Positions 45,642 to 56,688 of a stretch of DNA of 64,000 nucleotides are shown here, in pieces. Source of the stretch: Paracyclopina nana (Eukaryota; Arthropoda; Copepoda; Cyclopoida; Cyclopettidae); contig JAGUCH010000005.1 of the NCBI GenBank assembly GCA_019096065.1, positions 1,798,001 through 1,862,000 of the forward strand, in the 5' to 3' direction. The notes beneath the pieces are model-generated. The model searched no databases and had not been told where the DNA came from. It worked only from the letters and a program-made list of their open reading frames with translations. How positions within the stretch are numbered: position 1 is the first letter of the stretch; each line of letters starts with the position of its first letter. The translations under genes and the position numbers were made by a program.

Positions 45642-48552
45642 ATGAAGAGAAAGATTGTTTTCGGGTCCATTATTGCCATCCTCTGCCTTTCTACCACTGC
45701 CTATTTCTCCCTCGATAAATATGTTGCCGAATCAGTTCTTGCCCAAGATGGAGTAGCGTAAGTTTTCACTATGCTCCATTATACGTTTTGCTTACAAATT
45801 GGGCCACCAGTGCTTCAATGCTTCCTGACTGTAGGACTGCAGGATATTGAGGTCTTTTCCGTCCGAGTGGCCAATACAGCTTTTCTTATTTACATTTTGC
45901 AGCCTACCACTAAGTAGTAGTAGAAGTGAGAGACCTTCTTCTATGGCTGAAAAGGCAAAGAAAAACAGTGCAACTTCCAAGTGTCAGCCCAAGACGAAAA
46001 TTGGGTTTATGAAAACCCACAAAACTGCTTCTAGGTGAGAGAGCTATAGAAACCTCACGAGTGTCATTTTGATGTGGTGCAGTAGCTTGCAAGCCATTCA
46101 TTTCTTATACAACATTTTGCAGTACAGTGCAAAACATCTTATTCCGTTTCGGTCTGGATAACGAGCTCAATTTCGTTCTTCCTGGCTCTGGCAATCATTT
46201 GAACGACCCAGCTCATCAATACATCGTGACTGAGCCTTTCAAAGTCGAGTGGTTGGACCAGGAAAAGCACAAATTGCCATGGCATGAAACCTTGAAAGAA
46301 ACTCAGGCATATGATGTATTCAACCTACACACTCAGTGGAATTACTCGGCTGTGAAGTAAGATAAAAGCTGCAAAGTATATATTCTTTAATCCAGAGAAA
46401 TTGGGCCTTGCATCGGCCATTTTTCTCTCCTATCTTGAAATGTCAATATTATTTCATGGGCCTTTTGGAAAAATAGTATGTTTTCTTTTTTTCCCCTTGA
46501 ATTGTTAATGAGTTCAGGCTATTGATTGTTAGCCAACCTATAACTGAATTAAGAACGCTGCAGTATTGCTGTAATTTTTCGTATTTATTCTTTGTAGGCA
46601 ACTTTTGGGACCTGAAGTGATGACGTTCACCATTTTGAGACACCCAGTGGACCTTTTTGAAAGTTTATATTCATATGCTGATTTCAAGTCCGTGTTGAAG
46701 CTGGATATTCACGAATACATTCAAAGGTATTATTTGTACATGTATTTTGCCAAAACTTCTAAAAACTCAATTTATCTGTTCTCCTCTCGTCTGATCCACT
46801 CTTATAGCCTGAATGTATCAACATCATTATACCAACACAGAGTGAACCAATATTTGGGTCTTAACCAGCAGCTATTTGACCTTGGTCAGCCATTATCTCA
46901 GCTGTATTCTCAAAAAGCCACTAATGTAAGCAAATGTAATGAACCGCATGATTAAGTCGTAATGCTCGTAATTAAGAGATTATGAAAGCAGCAGCTATGG
47001 AAAAAACTGTTCAAGATTTTTGGCAATGAATGCAAGTTGTTGCTATCTGCATTGAGAAAAGTTTTGCATATAAAGTAGCCAAATTAACTTGTTTACCAAA
47101 GTTGCCGCACTTTTTCCTTTCGCAGGAGCTCATCGAAAAATTGGAGAAGGAATTTGATCTCGTTTTGCTCGCAGAGAAATTCGACGAGTCCATGGTATTT
47201 CTGGCTGCAGCCTTATGTTGGCCTTTAAATCAAGTGAAAAGCTTTGTCGTCAATGCTCGTAAGCAAATTCATAAGGTAAGTTTTTCCACACAAAATTAGC
47301 CTTCCACGCCAAGAACGTGGGTGGCCTTGGATGTTTGCAGAAAACCTCTGAATGCCAGCATAAAAACGCAAATTCCTGCTTTAATCAATGCTCTTGTTCT
47401 CTTACGAAATTAAGGTTGAGCTCAAGCTGGAGGAACGTGAAATTCTCGAGTCTTGGCAAGCTGGAGATATGAAATTGTATCGACATTTTGAAGACAAATT
47501 TTTGCGCAAGGTATACTATTCAAAATTCAATTTCCTTAGGGAAAATTCATTTTCCTCCTTTTTAGATGGAAGCTTATGGCATTGATAAGCTCAAAGAGGA
47601 GGTAAAAAAATTGCAAGCCTTGAACAAAGAGGCTCATGATAATTGCGTGATTAGCCAATCAGATAAGGCTCACATGGATAAGAACTCGATGTATAGGCCT
47701 TTTAGCCCTGAAGTGATCGCATACAAAATCAGGTATACTCTTTTTTTGCTCGGTGTGAAAGGAGGCTTCTTTTTGGCTGCTCATACATATAGCAATACAC
47801 ATCAACCTGAGGGCTACTGTAACCCAGAAAAAATTGCCCACCCAAAATATGTACATATTCTGAAAGCTTTTGCTATGGGGGTTTGTTTGGCGGTAATTAT
47901 AAAATCCTGGCCTAGCGCTTCCCATTACATAAAATTTTAAAAAACTTCTAGCGCCAAAAGCATTGACTTGGTCGAATTTTTCCTGTTAAAATACCCCCAC
48001 TAAAATGGCAAGATCTATCTTTCTTTACTTCATAAGAAAATCGCTAGGATGCCCTGGAATCGAGATATATTGGTCAGATCGGCCGCTGATGAAGAGATAT
48101 TGAATTCATGCCATTTGACAATAAAGAGAACTGCCACCGCTATATCTCGATTCCAGGGCATCCTAGCGATTTTCTTATGAAGTAAAGAAAGATAGATCTT
48201 GCCATTTTAGTGGGGGTACTTAAAGATGTAAAATCTGACTAAGTCCATACTTTCGGCGCTAGAAGTTTTTTAAAATTTTATGTTATGGGAAGCGCTAGGC
48301 CAGGATTTTAAAATTACCGCCAAACAAACCCCCATAGCATAAGCTTTCAGAATATGTATATATTTTGGGTGGGCAATTTTTTCTGGGTTACAGTTGCCCT
48401 CAGGTTGATGTGAATAATTTATCTTCCTGTTGAGCAGGCAAGACCTTCACGAATGCAGGCTTTTGGCTATGGCAGAAAATAGTTTGGTTGAATTGGCTCG
48501 CACACGTCAACGAGTCAGGTGGGAGTCTACTTCAACGTCTACGAACCATTGA
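45642..48552 (+). CDS. Galactose-3-O-sulfotransferase family protein (Gal3ST / galactosylceramide sulfotransferase-like)
   Basis: Golgi type II enzyme that transfers sulfate from PAPS to galactose on glycolipids or glycoproteins. Nine exons: 45642-45757, 45903-46034, 46123-46356, 46598-46726, 46808-46925, 47126-47275, 47415-47510, 47566-47732 and 48438-48552. The total is 1257 nt (418 residues; human GAL3ST1 423). A membrane anchor lies at about residues 5-25 (VFGSIIAILCLSTTAYF). The PAPS 5'-phosphosulfate loop is 'GFMKTHKTASSTVQNILFRF' and the 3'-phosphate motif is 'FTILRHPVDLFESLYSY'. The last exon encodes the family's C-terminal 'CRLLAMAENSLVELAR'. Intron 8 is 705 bp and mostly a giant hairpin (47798-48412). 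The acceptor of exon 7 (AATTAAG) is weak. The acceptor polysaccharide or lipid cannot be deduced. Confidence 0.9.
47798..48412. repeat. Near-perfect hairpin: two 272-bp inverted arms, 71-bp loop, in sulfotransferase intron 8
   Basis: The left arm 47798-48069 and right arm 48141-48412 are reverse complements with only scattered mismatches, mostly in a stretch around 47960-47990. The loop is 48070-48140. AATA stands directly outside both ends (47794-47797 and 48413-48416), a possible 4-bp target duplication. The structure fills almost the entire intron. It could be a long-TIR transposon or the source of a long hairpin RNA; the sequence does not decide. Confidence 0.85.
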
Positions 48553-48590
48553 AGAGATAAATATTATTGTTGCTGTGATATAGAAGCCTA

Positions 48591-48596
48591 AATAAA
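48591..48596 (+). terminator. Poly(A) signal AATAAA of the sulfotransferase
   Basis: AATAAA lies 39 nt downstream of the stop codon, just before the decayed copy of the GPCR terminal exon. Confidence 0.65.
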
Positions 48597-48639
48597 AAAC
48601 ATTTATTTATTATGCTCCATTTCTCGGCCTAAATCCCGG

Positions 48640-48800
48640 ACTACTTGGCTTCAATTCGCACAGAATCTGCCATTATTTCTTCCAATTCTTCTGAAAAATG
48701 ATCAAGTTTGTCACCATCACTAAAGAGCTTTCTCCTGCCAAATACAGAAAGCCTCACTGATTTTGGAATGTTACCTTTGTAACAAATAGAGTGTAGCACC
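48640..48800 (-). pseudogene. Decayed duplicate of the GPCR terminal exon
   Basis: The minus strand reads KLFSDGDKLDHFSEELEEIM...ADSVRIEAK and stop, matching the intact exon ([20 protein letters not shown]...ADSVRIDAM). Its splice acceptor has changed: the intact copy has GTTACAG, this one GTTACAA. It lies downstream of the GPCR poly(A) signal, so it is unlikely to be used. Confidence 0.75.
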
Positions 48801-48854
48801 TTTTAAGAGGAGCATGTAAAAAACATTTTTCTTATTAAGGCGCATTTAAGGGTC

Positions 48855-48950
48855 CTTACTGAATGTACTTTGGTCAAATTGGCATGCGCACGTCAGCAAG
48901 GCAATTGAGAATCTACTTAGATGTTTAGATAGGAATTCTAGTAGCGTTGG
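48855..48950 (+). pseudogene. Decayed duplicate of the sulfotransferase terminal exon
   Basis: The segment with TTTGGTCAAATTGGCATGCG...CACGTCAGCAAG aligns to the intact last exon (AGTTTGGTTGAATTGGCTCG...CACACGTCAACGAG). Its frame reads LVKLACARQQGN and stops early, and it lies past the sulfotransferase poly(A) signal. Together with the decayed GPCR exon it marks a tandem duplication of about 400 bp. Confidence 0.7.
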
Positions 48951-48967
48951 TATTGTTTAAATACACA

Positions 48968-48973
48968 TTTATT
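48968..48973 (-). terminator. Poly(A) signal AATAAA of the GPCR
   Basis: The minus-strand AATAAA is 45 nt downstream of the GPCR stop codon at 49018 and upstream (in transcription terms) of the decayed exon copies. Confidence 0.6.
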
Positions 48974-49017
48974 TAATTTGCTTTTTCCATCAATTTGTAG
49001 TATATTGAAGTGACAAT

Positions 49018-52000
49018 TCATTTGAAGCCAGACTTCATGGCGTCAATTCGCACTGAATCGGCAATCATTTCTGCCAATTCTTCTGAAAAACAATCTGGTG
49101 TGTCACCGTCACTTTTGAGCTTTCTCACACCGCAACTTATATTCGAATCACCGTCAGCACTGACACTTTCTCCTTCTGAGGTCGCAAGATTGGGGGAAAA
49201 CCGAAGCAATTTCTTCTTAGCCGGCTTTGAGGATTTATTTCTGTAACATAGCATGGGGAAAATGCCCATAATTATTATCGTGCAGGCAAAAAGAGAAAGG
49301 AGCTCATATTGAAAAACAATAACTTTGTGCCTATTCAGATCGTGCCTGTCACAGGAAGGCACTGTAATTTATTTTGGCGAGCCCAAATAATTAATTTGGC
49401 CCACTCTTGCCATGATTAATTCAGGCATAGAACAGCCGACAAAAGCGGGCTAAATGAAGATGAACGGACGTTTTTATGGACTCTTTCAAATGAGGATGAT
49501 GGCTGCTATTGAATTCTGGCCTTTAGGCGTCCGTGGCCTTCAGAGGCCAAGGAAAACACTTACAATACTGGGCTTTGGCTTCTGCTCGATAAGCTGTTGT
49601 CATGAGACCCATCGACTTTGATTTGAACCTTGGATCCATCGATGGAATAGCCGTTCTTCTCATTTGGCCTCTTCCAGCTCACAACCAATTTGGGAGATTT
49701 AGAAAGCATGCTTGCGGTGCCATACCTAATGGTTGAAGAGCTTAAATGCACATTTTGCGGCACTCAAGTTTTTTACAGGCCTTTCTGTCTCACCTTGAGC
49801 TCAGATTCTGGTCGCTATGATTGGAAAACGATGAGGGTGGAAGCTTTGGCTTGACGCTTTGACAATCAGCATAATTTAGGGAACGGCTGCCGAAGGAAAT
49901 GCCTGAAAAATGAGGAAATTAGAAAGTAACCTTTTACGTTAAATTGTCTTATTGCACATTGTTTTTATGTAGCCTAGCAAAATATTATTATGCAAAACTC
50001 ACTTGACAAATCGTCGTGGTTCCTGAATGCCTTCTTAAGAATGTCTTCTTTACACTGAGGAGGGATCACGTGACGCGGCGCCATTTTCAGTTCGTATCTC
50101 GCCACTTCCCGACCGGACGTTCTCCCACCGCCGCCGCCACCGTTGCAAGGATGCATTCCGTTGCCGTTACCGTTGCCGTTGCATGGCGACGCCGCAGCAG
50201 CCAACGCGGCAGCGGCTGCCGCCGCCGCCACGGCGGAGTTAACGCTCTGAGCGCCACCGCCACCGCCACGTTTGAACATATCTGAGAACCCGCGACGGAA
50301 TCGCTTTGACATGACGCTGTATAGGAGAGGATTGACGCAACTGCTCAGATAATAGCCCACACCTATTTATAAAAAAAAGAATACATTGACCAAGCAATAG
50401 ACGCCGCGCTGCCCAAATCCATAAAATAGCCAGCTTTCCAGAAGAATGATGATCTACAAAAGGCCCTAACACTATAATGGAAACGAGCCAACTCGCAGAC
50501 ACAGCACCAATCTCTTTGTTTTCTCCGCCAAAAGATGTAAAAAAGGAACTCACTTTACGCTTCATAACTTCACCCAGGCTACTAATAAGCAATATTTTGG
50601 CATTTTTCTCCAAGGTTATCATGCATTTACCTTGAATATTGAGGAAAAGCCAGATTTTCACCAATGAATTCAACGCAATTATTTGTTTGGTGGGGATATT
50701 GGATAAGATTTATTCGCTAATGAGATACGAGCAGGCAATCTGCGAAATGATGGGAAAAGCTCTAATTGATGTAGATTTATGCAGAGCTTATTAGGCATAT
50801 GTAGAGTAAATGAACCGAACGCATTGCATAGAAAAATATTGCTTGCGTGTACAGCCCCACTTTGATTTGCCATATTTGCCTCGTTTTCACACGTACAGCA
50901 ATTGTGCCTTTCTAGGCCCAGAATTTATGTTAGGTTATTAATTAAGCCGACAATTCAGAACAAACCACCACCATTTTCTTAAGTGTGTGCACTTATAAAA
51001 AAATTGTTTTATGTACGTATTTGCTCGTTTTTCCCCAGAAGAAATGGAAAGCATTAATTAGAAGCTTTCATTAGTCGGAAAAGCTTTCACCGCATCTAAT
51101 GTCATCCAACTTTTGACAAAATGCAAATATTCTCAAATACAAGCTTTGAGCATCGTAAAATATAGGCCTTAAAGAAGGCCTAACGCAAATAGTAGGCATA
51201 TAGTTTTACCTGAAGCCAGGAATAGAACGTGATGAGCTTTTCCATTAGTATGCGTCCATTTTCCTTGAAGGGTGACTATCACGAACATTAGCCTTTGGGC
51301 ATGGAATGGTGTCCAGCATACAAAGAAAACGACAACCACAGCAGCTGAAATACACATATTATCTAGTTATATAGATGAAAAATCACATATTGCAAAATGC
51401 GCAAGGGAAAAGTGGCAATTTTCCCATTTTTTCATTGTAGGCAAACTTTGAATAAAAACCTTATTGAAGCTTAGTGATGCAACCAACTTTATTCAGCAGA
51501 AAGAAACTTTGGTTCATTGTTGCCTAAGCCAGAAAGGAGTGAATGTACTTACCTAACATTCTGACCACGGCCTGTCTTCCTTTGTTATAGGTAATTTCAG
51601 CCTCGCACTCCATTCCAGATCCGTGAGCTGCGCAACGCTTCAATGCAGAGCTTTTCTTCATTGCCACTCCAATCCTGCATATGAATGAGACGAGCAGGGC
51701 TTAGTATTTACACGTACCCTCGTCTGGTTGGGAAATGCGCAATTTTACGCTCGTTTCTTTCTCCTAACCTTTTAGGCTTATCGGAACGATGATTTTTATC
51801 CTCTACAAAACCCAGGAAGTATGAGAAATGCAATACAATTTTCGTATCTATTTTTTGGATAAAATTAAAAACGGCTATGCATGAAATTCATCATTTGCAA
51901 TGTTTGCTTTCTCCTCTGTTCACTCTCTAAAGTTGACAGAGCAGCGAGGGAAACTCAATCATCTTCCCTTTTTGCCTGTATTGGCATCTGCTGCTACTGT

Positions 52001-53679
52001 ATCGTATACGTAATCAAAGGTCTTGACAGATACCATCTGTATAACTTTTGGGTTATTATACCTGTAGTACAGAATGGTCACCAGACTGAACGGTATAATG
52101 AATGCCACTACAGTGGAGGAAATCATGAGGTAGAAAGGGGTTTTGGCATCTTCGTTCCAAGGTACAGCGCACCAGGCCGAATCTTCCATCACCTCCTTGG
52201 TGTATTCATTGGTCAGGTAGTTGACTTTATTGTAGTAAATCCAAGGTAGGGAGAAAGACACACTGGCAATCCAAATGGCTAGCAAAGCCCAAACTGCTCT
52301 GGTCATCTTGGAATGGCGTCTGGGTATGGCAAGAGGTCTGCATATGGCAAGATACCTAAAAACGTGAGCCAATACCTCATTATTAAGCAGTAAGCCAAAA
52401 CAGTTATATGCGCGTTTACCTTTCTACTGTGAAAGCCATGATAGTGAGAATTGAGGAATAAGTGACCGTTTCAGTGGTGAGCATTTTGGCATCACAAATG
52501 ACCTCACCAAATACCCACGGATATTGCCTCCAAAGCCAATACAACTCGAATGGCATGGCTGAAAAAGATGCATATGTTTACTCTCGCTCAAAAGTCTGTA
52601 ATGTCATGTTTTTCACGCCATCTCCTGTCCTACATATTTTGAAAAAAGAGCAACACGAACGCAATTTCACACTTTTTAATAGACTCGCTGTCAACTTGCA
52701 GCTCACCAAGACAAATCATGCCCCCCCCCCAAAAAAGGACACTATTTCTCACAACGAAACATTAACCGATTTTTTTAAAGTTGTTTATTTTCGGATTACG
52801 TGTGATGGAATCGAGCTTTCTTTCGTTTTCTGACTGACCGTGAAAGTTTCCACTTTGCTTACGTTACAGAAAATATTCAAGAGTTTTGAAGGAGCATGCT
52901 ATGCGTTGCGTTTAGTGAGGATAAAATTCAATTTTGCATTATTTCATTGAATATTTAAATTCAATTTACATATGTACTATTCCGACACTTCATGCTTTCT
53001 AGGCACACCTAGAAACGTTTTTGCCACCAAGGTGCCAAGAACATCTACATCTAACTCATTTTATGCTTTGTTACGTAAACAATTGGATTGCTCGTGTAAG
53101 GCCTGTTCAAGACACCAAGATATTATATAGGGAAGGCACTACAAAAAAGCTATAAGAGAAACGATTTATGCAACATCCGCTGAAGAGCCCAAAACTTGGC
53201 TTAATTGAGGTCGTTAAAAAAATTGAAGTTTTTCAAAAAAGTAAAAAGCTCAATTAGGCTTGCTTTCACTTTTGTCAGTTGAAGCACCGCCCTAATTACA
53301 CAAATATAAAGATAGCTCATACTAATCAAACAACACTGCAGCAAAGTTGCTTTCTCCTTTTTTCTCACGTTAAATATCTATAGTATGAAGGTAAACACAG
53401 TGACTTACCAACTAAGTGGGTAAGCAAATCTGAAATTGCCAAGTTTGCCAAGTACACATTGGTCGGCGTGTGCATGTACTTGTTTCGCAGAATCACAACG
53501 ATGGTGGAAACATTGCCAAGCACGCCCACCACGAAAATGATGGCGTATACCACCGAAATGGGTATAATTGTCGTGAGTGGTAAATGCTGGGCGCCGAGAT
53601 GTCTAGCAATGTAAGTGGCGGCATCTGGCGTCGTGGAAACCTCCGTGGATGAAATGTTGTCGAAATCCTCTTCTTCCAT
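49018..53679 (-). CDS. Neuropeptide GPCR of the CAPA/pyrokinin/neuromedin-U receptor type
   Basis: Class A receptor at the cell surface; this family binds PRX-amide peptides (CAPA, pyrokinin) and signals through Gq and calcium. Nine exons: 53409-53679, 52420-52558, 52062-52355, 51553-51674, 51210-51344, 50003-50362, 49794-49902, 49564-49740 and 49018-49240. The total is 1830 nt (609 residues), all phases closing. Features: helix 1 '[20 protein letters not shown]', helix 2 'ANLAISDLL', '[20 protein letters not shown]' before helix 3, '[14 protein letters not shown]' (DRY variant ERY), '[13 protein letters not shown]' in helix 6 and '[20 protein letters not shown]' in helix 7. The cytoplasmic tail is unusually long (about 230 residues over four exons) and contains poly-Gly, poly-Ala and Asn-Gly runs. 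The acceptor before 49740 (TTTAAG) is weak, so the tail exons are less certain than the core. Confidence 0.85.
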
Positions 53680-54535
53680 CTTGAATTGGAGGTCTATAAA
53701 ATATCAAGTCCCTTGGGTGTTTTTTAATATGGCTTAAAAGCAATTGCTTACCCCTCAGCTCAACTTCATTGCGATTGATTGATATTTTTTTGTAGTGAAC
53801 TGCAGGTGAACACTTTAACTACTGAGCAATCGAGACATATGAACACATTGCGCGTATTACCGCAGTAGCGCTGTGAGGCGTCGCTTGCTGAAGGCGAGAA
53901 AGGCCTTTCTCTTTACTTCGTCGACGATCGAGCGTTTTTCTCATATAGCTTTCAAAGCATGACATTTATCAGATTTTGATGTCTAGACAAAAACTCGCAT
54001 CTTCCAATAACCCAACTTGTAGCGGAAAAACCGCAATTTTGGTGCTCAATTATAGGCTATTTATTCGGAAACGAGAGAGCCCTTCTTCAATTGATAAAAC
54101 TTCATGAGCGTAGGCAGAGCTTTTTAGAACTTTTCTGTATAGAGAGAGATGATTTTCAGTTTTCTTTGACAAACTCGAGGAAAGTTTTTCAATTAGCTAG
54201 GATGCTCTCCTAATGTCATGTTCAGAAATTGTCACCTGTACTCCGGTAATAAGGACATTCATGAAGCGCGACCTGAACACATCTTAGTTAAAACGCTTCA
54301 AGCCTAAAAATTAGCAAACTACTTCTGAAAGGACTTTTTGCCTCTTCTTTCACTTTGACGACCATGAATGCATTTGAAAAAAAAGAAAGTCTGAATTATA
54401 GTAAAAAGCAGAAAAAAGGAAGTTGCATAATTCTGAGCTAAAAATACAGAAAATTGAGCATGGAAACTATGAAACTTTCTTATAGCCTTCTTGAGACTAG
54501 TACATAAAATAACATAACATTACGTAAAGTTAATA

Positions 54536-54809
54536 GCCTTAGTGGAACAACAGTTTTGAGTAGGGATAATTCCTACGCGAGATGGCGCTGGGAGCTCCAT
54601 CGGGGCAGATTATTTTCGTAATTCAAGGGTTTCAGTGGGTTTTATTGGACTTTTGAGGCAAACTTGATGATATTTCGACGCATTGAAGGGAGTTTGGCAT
54701 TTTCAGCTAAGTTTAAACCGAGTTTTAGAGCATTTTTTTTCGGACTGCCCCGATGAGCGACTGAAGCGCCACTCTGTGCTAAAATACCGCAACTAAGTTC
54801 CACTAAGGC
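54536..54809 (+). mobile_element. 274-bp TA-flanked non-autonomous element, copy 1
   Basis: Inverted ends GCCTTAGTGGAAC and GTTCCACTAAGGC are flanked by TA on both sides, as for Tc1/mariner-type insertions. A second inner inverted pair (CATCGGGGCAG / CTGCCCCGATG) is present. It is noncoding, and identical in length to copy 2. Confidence 0.8.
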
Positions 54810-54959
54810 TATTGAAACGTGATGCAAAATTGGCAAGATCGAGTTGCTACACTGAAGTATGCAATTGTGGCCTAATTCTATAATGTAACATTAGCAATTC
54901 TTTTTCCTCAACTTTCACTTGCTCAAAAATGTAAATGCTTCACAAAATTGATGCCTATA

Positions 54960-55233
54960 GGCTTAGTGGAACAACAGCTTTGAGTAGGGATTATTCCTAC
55001 GCGAGATGGCGCTGGGAGCTCCATCGGGGCAGATTATTTTCGCAATTCAAGGGTTTCAGCGGTTTTTAGTGGACTTATAAGACAAACTTAATGACATTTC
55101 GACGCATCAAAGGGAGTTTGGCATTTTTAGCTAATTGTAAACCGAGTTTTTTAAGACTTTTTTTCGGACTGCCCCGATGAGCGACTGAAGCGCCACTCTG
55201 TGCTAAAATACCGCAACTAAGTTCCACTAAGGC
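54960..55233 (+). mobile_element. 274-bp TA-flanked non-autonomous element, copy 2
   Basis: Same orientation and length as copy 1, 150 bp downstream, differing by scattered substitutions. Its ends are GGCTTAGTGGAAC and GTTCCACTAAGGC, each bordered by TA. Confidence 0.8.
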
Positions 55234-56688
55234 TATTGATATCGCCTACATAAGAAAATCCTAAGTCAAGATGCTTTCGTCTCAGGAAATACATTAATTT
55301 GCAAAAGACGGCGATTTCTAACTTTTCACTGCAAAAAGTTAACGAACTACAAAACAAATGCTCACCATCATTACGCATCATCTTGCTTATCTAATATAAC
55401 GTGTTTCATAACTATTGGCTTTTTCATCCATTGAAGAGCTCATAATTAAATCATATGAAAAGGTTGCACTCTCACAAGGTTAGCTGACCTTTATCGTCAA
55501 AACTTCTTCGGTCGCGATTGCTCTTTTTCAAGGCCAGACAGATCGATCAGCTGGAAAACAAGATAACACTTTTAAAAGTGCTAAAAACTACAAAAAACCT
55601 CTAGTTGTAGTTGAAAAGGCTTTCCCTTTTGAAAAGAAAAATTCAATTATTTCAGAGCGTGCTGAATTTTGTGCTCTGCTTTGAAGTTACGAGTTTGTGA
55701 ATATGGCAGTACAAAATGGATGTAATTTCCCTTAAGGCAAGAAAAGTGCGCGCATCTTACCCAAGTTTCAGTTGATATTAAAAGTTTTGTCTTTTCTGAT
55801 AGCTCAAAAAAACTTGCTCTCTCTAATTCCTACCCTGGTAAAACAAAGCACTATTTTAAATGACCTTTCAAGTAATTTGATCCTTGCTTTGACTTCCCTT
55901 TGGACAAATGTCGAAAGGCATTGTTGTATTTTTTCTTTACGTGAGTGTGTTGAAATTTGAGCTCCTTTTCTGTCACTATTTGTCTCACTTTTAAAGAAAA
56001 CTTTTGGCTAATAAGTATCTCGCCAAATAGAAGTGCGTGTCTTATGTCCGGCTTTATAGTTGTTCCAAGACCTTGTCCAGATATATATACGTTGTTTTCC
56101 TTTGATCTCTTCATGGATGCGAACATCCTTCGCCACTCAAGACTTGGCCAAGACTTTGATCTTAGGAAGTACACCGATATTGCTGGAAGCAATAACCATG
56201 TGTATTTTTCCGGTATATACTGGTAAAGCATAATGGATGAATAATCAATTGAGGATAAATTTGCCAGAGGCTTTCACTATTGATGGAGAGCATAAATGGA
56301 GCATTGATGATGCTTTATAATAACAACATTCAATTAGTCGAAGTAATCTGACCAATCAATCGTTCTTTTGTGGGGAAAAACTCTCCCTGAAATATATTTA
56401 TGCCTATGATTGATTCCATTGCTCGCAACCTCGCTTTGTTCGCGTTTACTTAGTGAACAACAGCTTTCTAAATGAATAAACAACAGTATTTGCCCAATCA
56501 GATGAGATTTTGACTTTCTTCCAGAACAAAAACAATGATAAAGCGCAATATAAGTAGTAGCATAAAAAAGGGAAAATCTAAGGGAAAAAGTTAACCCAAA
56601 TACATTTGGCCGTCTTCACAAAGAAACGTAAGTATGATGCCCAAGCTTCTAAGCCGCATTATTTTCAGTACTTAGCGAATCACGAAGC

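Larger units (their letters stand above)
53680..56688. other. Intergenic region with a pair of TA-flanked elements
   Basis: About 3 kb between the GPCR start and the F-box gene, both facing outward from it. It contains two 274-bp direct copies of a small DNA element (54536-54809 and 54960-55233). A splice acceptor (TTTTCAG) stands about 20 nt before the F-box start codon, implying a noncoding exon upstream. No other gene is seen. Confidence 0.5.

Noticed and set aside
47566..47940. Longer sulfotransferase C-terminus reading through 47732
   Set aside because: The frame runs into the hairpin arm; splicing at 47732 to 48438 restores the conserved C-terminal motif in phase.
49018..49362. Separate small membrane protein downstream of the sulfotransferase
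   Set aside because: The apparent transmembrane segment is intron sequence; an acceptor (GTTACAG) at 49241-49247 and matching phase make 49018-49240 the last exon of the GPCR.
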